This document shows, piece by piece, positions 1-6,903 of a stretch of DNA of 6,903 nucleotides (position 1 is its first letter; every line of letters begins with the position of its first letter). The stretch is from positions 1 through 6,903 of the forward strand of contig JAJECR010000041.1 in NCBI GenBank assembly GCA_022821935.1. The letters are read 5' to 3'. The position numbers were made by a program, and so were the translations under genes. The stretch is from Candidatus Latescibacterota bacterium. Its GTDB lineage: Bacteria; JAAXHH01. The notes under the pieces are model-generated. The model did no database searches and was not told the DNA's origin. It worked only from the letters and a program-made list of their open reading frames with translations.

Positions 1-2996
<2,996 letters not shown>

Positions 2997-3009
2997 GGTC
3001 GTCTCTTTT

Positions 3010-3016
3010 CTCCCCC
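3010..3016 (-). promoter_or_regulatory. Ribosome binding site of the PKS gene
   Basis: GGGGGAG on the minus strand lies 13 bases before the PKS ATG at 2996, a little far but the only strong purine site in the 35-base gap after the E2 stop. No terminator-like hairpin is visible in that gap, which favours cotranscription with the E2 gene. Confidence 0.5.
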
Positions 3017-3031
3017 AAAGTGTACTGCAGG

Positions 3032-4300
3032 TTACTTTTCATCCATGAAAACTGATTCCGGTTCTTCCGCCAGCTGCCTGATCCGCCGCAGGAACCGGGC
3101 GGCCGGCGCGCCGTCAACGATCCGGTGGTCGAAGGTGAGGCTGAGTGCCATGATCCTGCGAATGCCAGTGGAACCGTCCGCCTCGTCGAGAACGACCACC
3201 TTCGGCGCCGCCCGCCCGAGTCCGAGGATGGCGCACTGGGGATGATGAATGATCGGCGTGAAGGCGTCGACGTCATACATGCCCAGGTTGGTCAGGGTGA
3301 AGGTCCCGCCCTCGATCTGATCAAGCGTCAGTCCGCCGGCCTGCGCGGCCTGGATCAGGCGCTTCGATTCCGCGGAGATTTCTTGGAGCGACTTGCCTGG
3401 GACGTCCCTGATCACGGGCGCGATCACTCCGCCTTCGGTGTCTACCGCGATACCGATGTGAATCCCGTCGTTCAATGCTACGCCGTCCCGCCAGGATGCG
3501 TTCATGACGGGATGCTCGGCAAGCGCGATGGCGGCGATCCCGGCCATGAGGTCGTACCAGGACGGCCGGAAGCCATCCTCGAAAAATGACGAGAGGGCGG
3601 TGACGTCCGCCTCGGTGTGCAGGGTGACCGGCGCCGTGGTCCGGTGCGATTCCGCCATCCTGCGGGCAATAATCCGGCGAAGATCGCCCTGTACGATGGC
3701 GGTCTTCCCATTCGCTTCCTGAACGGCGGCGGTCTTTCTGTCCGGCCCATCCATCGCGGCTTCGAGTACGTCCCGCTCCACGATCCGGCCCGATCGCCCG
3801 CTTCCCCTAAGCGACCGCCAGTCGATCCCCGCGGCCTCGGCCGCGCGGCGGGCCCGGGGACTGATGGCGGGTTCGTCCCGTTCGCGCCGGATATCGATGG
3901 CCGCTCCGACGGTCGGCACAGCGCCGCGTGAGCCGTCCGGTGCGTTTCCGGTTGGATCATGGCCGGGTTCGGCGCCATCCCCGGGACCGGCCGCAACGAT
4001 TTCGCCTGGTCCGTCGCGGTCCCGGTCGGCGTTCGGATCAAAGCCCTCCAGTTCGGCTTCGGCTACGATATAACCCAGCAGGGTGCCCACCGGTACGGTC
4101 TCGCCCGTGGGCGGCGACGCGTTCGGGATCTTCAGGATACCGGATTCAAAAGACTCGATGTCCGCCGCGGCCTTGTCACCCTCGATGGTGCATACCGTTT
4201 CGCCCTGGTTGACCGTCTCGCCGTCCTGCTTCAGCCATTCCACCAGCGTGCCTTCTTCCATGTTCCAGCCCAGCCGGGGCATGACGATTTCGTAGGGCAT
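3032..4300 (-). CDS. Dihydrolipoamide acyltransferase (E2) of a 2-oxoacid dehydrogenase complex
   Basis: E2 core subunit: its lipoyl-lysine accepts the acyl group from E1 and the catalytic domain transfers it to CoA. The 422-residue protein has the standard order. A lipoyl domain spans about 1-80 with Lys43 in EGDKA as the expected lipoylation site. A Gly/Pro/Asp-rich flexible linker follows (about 85-143), then a peripheral subunit-binding domain (about 145-182, from ISPRARRAA to GRIVERDVLEA). The catalytic domain (about 205-422) carries the DHRIVDG motif with His392 and Asp396. Length is typical of bacterial E2s with one lipoyl domain. The start at 4300 gives the canonical MPYEIVMPRLGW opening and has AGGA 7 bases upstream; an in-frame ATG at 4354 would add 18 residues that look like non-coding leader. 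It lies 92 bases after E1-beta and 35 before the PKS. The acyl specificity (acetyl, branched-chain or other) cannot be read from the sequence. Confidence 0.95.
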   Translation of the reverse strand: MPYEIVMPRLGWNMEEGTLVEWLKQDGETVNQGETVCTIEGDKAAADIESFESGILKIPNASPPTGETVPVGTLLGYIVAEAELEGFDPNADRDRDGPGEIVAAGPGDGAEPGHDPTGNAPDGSRGAVPTVGAAIDIRRERDEPAISPRARRAAEAAGIDWRSLRGSGRSGRIVERDVLEAAMDGPDRKTAAVQEANGKTAIVQGDLRRIIARRMAESHRTTAPVTLHTEADVTALSSFFEDGFRPSWYDLMAGIAAIALAEHPVMNASWRDGVALNDGIHIGIAVDTEGGVIAPVIRDVPGKSLQEISAESKRLIQAAQAGGLTLDQIEGGTFTLTNLGMYDVDAFTPIIHHPQCAILGLGRAAPKVVVLDEADGSTGIRRIMALSLTFDHRIVDGAPAARFLRRIRQLAEEPESVFMDEK

Positions 4301-4307
4301 AAGTCGT

Positions 4308-4311
4308 TCCT
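4308..4311 (-). promoter_or_regulatory. Ribosome binding site deciding the E2 start
   Basis: AGGA on the minus strand sits 7 bases before the ATG at 4300, whose product begins exactly where E2 lipoyl domains begin. This supports 4300 over the upstream in-frame ATG at 4354. Confidence 0.55.
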
Positions 4312-4350
4312 GATTCCCTGGCGTATCCACGCCGCGCGCTCTCCGTCCCT

Positions 4351-4373
4351 GCATCCTGATACCGCATCCTGAT
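4351..4373 (-). repeat. Short direct repeat in the E1-beta/E2 gap
   Basis: ATCAGGATGC occurs twice on the minus strand (4373-4364 and 4360-4351), 13 bases apart start to start. A shorter third copy, ATCAGGA (4314-4308), carries the E2 ribosome binding site. A perfect 10-base palindrome, GGACATGTCC (4380-4389), lies just after the E1-beta stop. The repeat contains AGG directly joined to ATG, which resembles a start site but with no usable spacing. A role in translation or RNA structure is possible, and chance is also possible. Confidence 0.4.
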
Positions 4374-4392
4374 CTCGACGGACATGTCCCCG

Positions 4393-5370
4393 CTATTCAG
4401 CGAGCAGTTCGCGGACGGCCTGTTCGATCGACGCCCGGTCCGGAATGATGGCCTGCTCGAGGGAAGGACTGTATGGTGTGGGCACGTGGGCGCCGTTCAG
4501 GCGTTTGATGGGCGCGTCGAGTTCGTCAAAGCCGTGTTCCGTTACGTGAGCGGAGATTTCGGCGCCGATCCCGCAGGGCATGAAGGTCTCGTCCACGATG
4601 AGCAGCCTGCCGGTCTTACGCACGGACGCCAGGATGGTTTCCGTGTCCAGTGGCGCCACGGTGCGCGGATCTATGATTTCCAGGGAGATCCCTTCGCCCG
4701 ACAGCTCCTCGGCGACCCGCAGGGCATGGTGGACCATGACGGTCAGCGCCACGACCGTGGCGTCAGTCCCTTCACGCGCCACCGCGGCCTGTCCGAAGGG
4801 CACCCGGTGATCGCCGTCGGGGACAGGACCTTTCATGTTCAACAGGTGCCGGTGCTCCATGAAGAAAACGGGGTCCTCGCTACGCAGCGCCGTGGCGAAC
4901 AGCCCCTTCGCGTCCGCTGGATTGGACGGCAGCGCCACGCGGAATCCCGGGATATGGACGAAAAAAGGATAGTAGCTTCCGGAATGGTGGGTCGCCGCGG
5001 AATGTCCGATGCCGATACAGCCCCGGAGGACCATGGACATCTTAAGCCGGCCGTTGCTCATGTACTGCATCTTGGAGGTCTGGTTGATCAGTTCGCCCAG
5101 GCCGTCGAGGATGAAATCCGTGAACATGAAGTCCACCACGGGCCGGGTCCCGGTCATGGCCGCCCCCGTACACATGCCGATGAAACCCCGCTCGCATATG
5201 GGCGTGTCGCACAGCCGCACGGGACCGTGCTTTTCGTAGAGACCGGCCGTGGTCTCGAAATTGCCCCCGCGTTCGCCCGCGCCTTCGCCGACCACGAATA
5301 TGGTGGGGTCCGCGTCCATGGCGTCGGACAGCGCTTCGCGCGCGGCTTCCGTGAAGGTGCGTTCGGTCAT
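4393..5370 (-). CDS. 2-oxoacid dehydrogenase E1 component, beta subunit (transketolase-like, pyruvate/acetoin/branched-chain family)
   Basis: This is the beta half of the ThDP-dependent E1 heterotetramer that decarboxylates a 2-oxoacid and acylates the E2 lipoyl group. The 325 residues match the usual length of about 325-340. Visible family signatures are GEGAGERGGNF (28-38) with Glu29 at the ThDP-activating position, DTPICERGF (55-63), the RPVVDFMF stretch (76-83), a His-Ser pair (129-130), IPGFRVALPS (140-149), the DPVFFMEH segment, and a C-terminal transketolase-type domain with IIDPRTVAPLD. The start at 5370 is chosen because it has GGGAG 5 bases upstream and overlaps the E1-alpha stop as ATGA; a longer reading from 5559 would run through E1-alpha in another frame. 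Local differences from common relatives are Asp80 where Glu is usual in PVVE, and THHSGSYYP around the usual QHSQ. Substrate is not determined. Confidence 0.95.
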   Translation of the reverse strand: MTERTFTEAAREALSDAMDADPTIFVVGEGAGERGGNFETTAGLYEKHGPVRLCDTPICERGFIGMCTGAAMTGTRPVVDFMFTDFILDGLGELINQTSKMQYMSNGRLKMSMVLRGCIGIGHSAATHHSGSYYPFFVHIPGFRVALPSNPADAKGLFATALRSEDPVFFMEHRHLLNMKGPVPDGDHRVPFGQAAVAREGTDATVVALTVMVHHALRVAEELSGEGISLEIIDPRTVAPLDTETILASVRKTGRLLIVDETFMPCGIGAEISAHVTEHGFDELDAPIKRLNGAHVPTPYSPSLEQAIIPDRASIEQAVRELLAE

Positions 5371-5380
5371 GTCGTCTCCC
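5367..5380 (-). promoter_or_regulatory. Ribosome binding site and ATGA coupling between E1-alpha and E1-beta
   Basis: The E1-beta start and the E1-alpha stop share ATGA (5370-5367), and GGGAG (5380-5376) lies 5 bases before the start. This arrangement is typical of translational coupling and suits two subunits needed in equal amounts. Confidence 0.75.
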
Positions 5381-6353
5381 GGTAGACGTGGCTGGCTGCC
5401 GTTCCGCCATCGGGCCATGGCGCGTCTACGGCCTCCCGTTCGGCTGCGTCTACTTCGGTTCTGATGTCGGATTCGATCCGGTCCAGGTCGGGCTCCGTCA
5501 GCGTTCCCTCGGAGAGGATCCGGCCTCTGAACCTCGTGATGGGGTCCTTCGCCCGCCACTTGGCCACTTCTTCCTCGGTGCGGTACACGCCGGTGGGACT
5601 CATACCCTCGGCGTGGGGCCGCGTGCGATAGGTCCGGGCCTCGATCAGGGTCGGCCCTTCTCCCGCCCTGGCCCGTCGAATGGCCCCTGCGGCCGCTTCG
5701 TGCACGGCCAGCACGTCGTTGCCGTCCAAGCCAATGCCCGGTATGCCGTAACCGGACGCGCGCGACGCCACGTCCGGGTTCCTGGTGGCGTAGGAAAAAG
5801 GGACTTCCGTCGCGTAAAGGTTGTTCTCGCAGACGAAAAGGACGGGCAGGTCGTAGATGGCGGCGAGATTCAGTCCTTCGTGAAAAGCCCCGTTCCCCAC
5901 GGCGCCGTCGCCGAAGAAGGCCACGCCGACGCTGCCGTTGTCCATCAGCTTGGCGCTGTACCCGGCGCCGGCGGCCTGCAGGATGCAGGGCCCCACGATC
6001 CCGCTGGTCCCCATGAGACCGATCTCGGGCGCGAAGAGGTGCATGCTGCCGCCCCGGCCGTGAGAGATGCCGGTCTCCCGGCCGTACAATTCGGCGATCA
6101 GCGCGGCCGGCGACACCCCCTTGGCCAGCGCGTGGCCGTGCCCCCGGTGCGTGCTGAAGACCGCGTCGTCATCGGTCAATCCGGCGCAAACACCGGCGGC
6201 GACGGCTTCCTCCCCGATATAGGTATGGCACGCGCCGTGGATCAGGCCGGCCATGAAGGACCTCGCCAGCCGCTCTTCCACCGTCCGGATCGTGAACATG
6301 GTCCGGTACAGCCACCGGTGGAGCTCGAATCGGTCCCCGCTGTCGCCGTGCAT
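5367..6353 (-). CDS. 2-oxoacid dehydrogenase E1 component, alpha subunit (ThDP-binding, acetoin/pyruvate dehydrogenase type)
   Basis: This is the ThDP-binding half of the E1 decarboxylase, cytoplasmic and assembled on E2. The 328 residues fit the AcoA/PdhA-type length. The ThDP/Mg motif is complete, from GDG (148-150) to the ENN pair (Asn177, Asn178). Other landmarks are HTYIGEEA (43-50), the RGHGH stretch (70-74), GRGGSMH (99-105), IVG (119-121), YGIPGIGLDGND (202-213) and the GEGPTLIEARTYR segment (231-243). The active-site loop reads YRTRPHAEG with His247 in place of the commoner WxGHxxGD or HGHS pattern. The ATG at 6353 has GGAG 6 bases upstream (6363-6360) and an in-frame TAG just before it, so the start is firm. 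It is the first gene of the minus-strand operon and overlaps E1-beta by 4 bases. The overall pattern is closest to acetoin dehydrogenase-like E1 alphas, but pyruvate or a branched-chain 2-oxoacid is equally possible. Confidence 0.95.
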   Translation of the reverse strand: MHGDSGDRFELHRWLYRTMFTIRTVEERLARSFMAGLIHGACHTYIGEEAVAAGVCAGLTDDDAVFSTHRGHGHALAKGVSPAALIAELYGRETGISHGRGGSMHLFAPEIGLMGTSGIVGPCILQAAGAGYSAKLMDNGSVGVAFFGDGAVGNGAFHEGLNLAAIYDLPVLFVCENNLYATEVPFSYATRNPDVASRASGYGIPGIGLDGNDVLAVHEAAAGAIRRARAGEGPTLIEARTYRTRPHAEGMSPTGVYRTEEEVAKWRAKDPITRFRGRILSEGTLTEPDLDRIESDIRTEVDAAEREAVDAPWPDGGTAASHVYRETT

Positions 6354-6394
6354 GAGGATCTCCGGCTAAAAAACTTGCCTGTCGTGAAGGCGCC

Positions 6395-6423
6395 TTTAAA
6401 TTGGGTCGTGAGTACACCATAAT
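6395..6423 (+). promoter_or_regulatory. Candidate promoter for the PhyH-family gene
   Basis: TTTAAA (6395-6400) and CATAAT (6418-6423) are 17 bases apart and resemble sigma-70 -35 and -10 boxes (4 of 6 and 5 of 6 matches). They lie in the divergent intergenic region about 70 bases before the plus-strand start. No experimental support. Confidence 0.35.
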
Positions 6424-6448
6424 ACAGACAGATCTTCATGCGGGGCAA
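6419..6448 (-). promoter_or_regulatory. Candidate promoter for the E1-alpha/E1-beta/E2/PKS operon
   Basis: On the minus strand TTGCCC (6448-6443) and TATTAT (6424-6419) are 18 bases apart (4 of 6 and 5 of 6 matches to sigma-70 boxes), ending about 65 bases before the E1-alpha ATG. Its -10 box overlaps the plus-strand candidate -10, so the two directions could compete for polymerase. Speculative. Confidence 0.35.
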
Positions 6449-6481
6449 GGGCGATTTTCCCCTTCCCGGCGGACCGAATAA

Positions 6482-6487
6482 AGAGGA
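6482..6487 (+). promoter_or_regulatory. Ribosome binding site deciding the PhyH-family start
   Basis: AGAGGA lies 7 bases before the ATG at 6495. An in-frame ATG at 6438 would add 19 residues but has no comparable purine site, so 6495 is preferred. Confidence 0.6.
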
Positions 6488-6494
6488 ATTGACC

Positions 6495-6903
6495 ATGTCC
6501 GCGGCACCTTCGGATACCCATGGCGGATTGACCGTCGAAGAGATCGGGCTGTTTCACGACCAGGGGTTCCTGGTAGCCGGCAAACTGCTCGACGACGACC
6601 ACGTCGAAGTACTGCGTGCGGAGTACGACCGCGTGTTCGAGACCGCGCGCGAAAGCGGCCGTTACCGCAACCTGTCCATCGACGACACGGAAGACAAAAA
6701 CAGCAAGCGCAAGGCCCGGTCCCAGATGCTGCAGATCATGCAGATGTGCGAACGCAGCATCGAGTTCAGAAAACTGTTGTACCACGAGCCCATACTGGAC
6801 GTCGTCGAATCCCTGCTCGGACCCAATATACAGCTGTTCCACGACCAGGCCCTCTACAAGCCGCCCCGGCAGGGCGGCCCCGTCTTCTGGCACCAGGACA
6901 ACG
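6495..6903 (+). CDS. Phytanoyl-CoA dioxygenase (PhyH) family protein, N-terminal part, incomplete at window edge
   Basis: Likely a non-heme Fe(II)/2-oxoglutarate-dependent oxygenase that hydroxylates a small molecule or acyl substrate. 136 residues are visible out of the roughly 250-300 usual for bacterial members. The N-terminal part has the family's EEIGLFHDQGFLVAGKLL stretch (about 15-32), a helix with LRAEYDRVFE, a HEPILDVVESLLGPNIQLF segment, and ALYKPPRQGGPVFWHQDN at the end. His133 and Asp135 form the HxD iron-binding pair. The distal His and the Arg that binds 2-oxoglutarate would lie beyond the window. The start at 6495 follows an AGAGGA site. The gene diverges from the dehydrogenase/PKS operon, so a tailoring role in the same pathway is possible but not shown. 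Substrates vary widely in this family and none is assigned here. Confidence 0.88.
   Translation, partial: MSAAPSDTHGGLTVEEIGLFHDQGFLVAGKLLDDDHVEVLRAEYDRVFETARESGRYRNLSIDDTEDKNSKRKARSQMLQIMQMCERSIEFRKLLYHEPILDVVESLLGPNIQLFHDQALYKPPRQGGPVFWHQDN

Noticed and set aside
2997..3031. Possible terminator between E2 and the PKS
   Set aside because: The 35-base gap contains no GC-rich hairpin followed by a T-run on the minus strand.
5371..5559. A longer E1-beta starting at 5559
   Set aside because: The added 63 residues would overlap E1-alpha in another frame and do not resemble E1-beta proteins. The ATGA overlap with GGGAG at 5370 is the natural start.
4384..6422. Two long plus-strand open frames (4384-5385 and 5388-6422) opposite E1-beta and E1-alpha
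   Set aside because: Both mirror strongly supported minus-strand genes and translate to low-information, His/Arg/Gly-rich sequence with no family signature.
6447..6464. Small inverted repeat AAGGG...CCCTT in the divergent intergenic region
   Set aside because: A 5-base stem in GC-rich DNA is too short to call an operator or terminator without other evidence.
6396..6893. A 165-codon minus-strand open frame opposite the PhyH-family gene
   Set aside because: The plus strand has a good ribosome site and PhyH motifs including HxD. The reverse frame has no recognisable feature and would cover the operon's candidate promoter.

Overview
The window comes from a high-GC bacterial genome with short intergenic gaps and clear Shine-Dalgarno sites. 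It looks like a biosynthetic or accessory locus. No ribosomal or other taxonomic marker is present. A PhyH-family dioxygenase next to a modular-type polyketide synthase (PKS) and a thiamine-dependent dehydrogenase would fit uncultured marine or soil lineages rich in PhyH genes, such as Latescibacteria- or Poribacteria-like bacteria, but equally other high-GC phyla. This placement is a guess.

Layout, read on the minus strand from right to left: (1) 6353-5367 is the E1-alpha subunit and 5370-4393 the E1-beta subunit of a 2-oxoacid dehydrogenase of the pyruvate/acetoin/branched-chain type, joined by an ATGA start/stop overlap. (2) 4300-3032 is the matching lipoyl-bearing E2 acyltransferase. (3) 2996-1, only 35 bases after the E2 stop, is the first 998 residues of a type I PKS with ketosynthase, acyltransferase and the very start of a dehydratase; it runs off the left edge. 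On the plus strand, 6495-6903 is the first 136 residues of a phytanoyl-CoA dioxygenase (PhyH) family protein, transcribed divergently from a 141-base intergenic region that holds candidate promoters for both directions.

How the genes may work together (inference): the four minus-strand genes look like one operon. E1-alpha/E1-beta would decarboxylate a 2-oxoacid on ThDP and pass the acyl group to the lipoyl-lysine of E2, which would release it as an acyl-CoA. No E3 (dihydrolipoamide dehydrogenase) is seen here. Because the PKS begins directly with a KS and has no loading domain, dedicated supply of an acyl-CoA starter, or of acetyl-CoA for malonyl-CoA, is a natural hypothesis. The AT carries a motif closer to malonyl- than to methylmalonyl-specific enzymes. 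The divergent PhyH protein could be a tailoring oxygenase or an unrelated neighbour. No RNA genes, CRISPR arrays, insertion sequences or terminators were recognised, and no gene-free stretch exceeds 141 bases.
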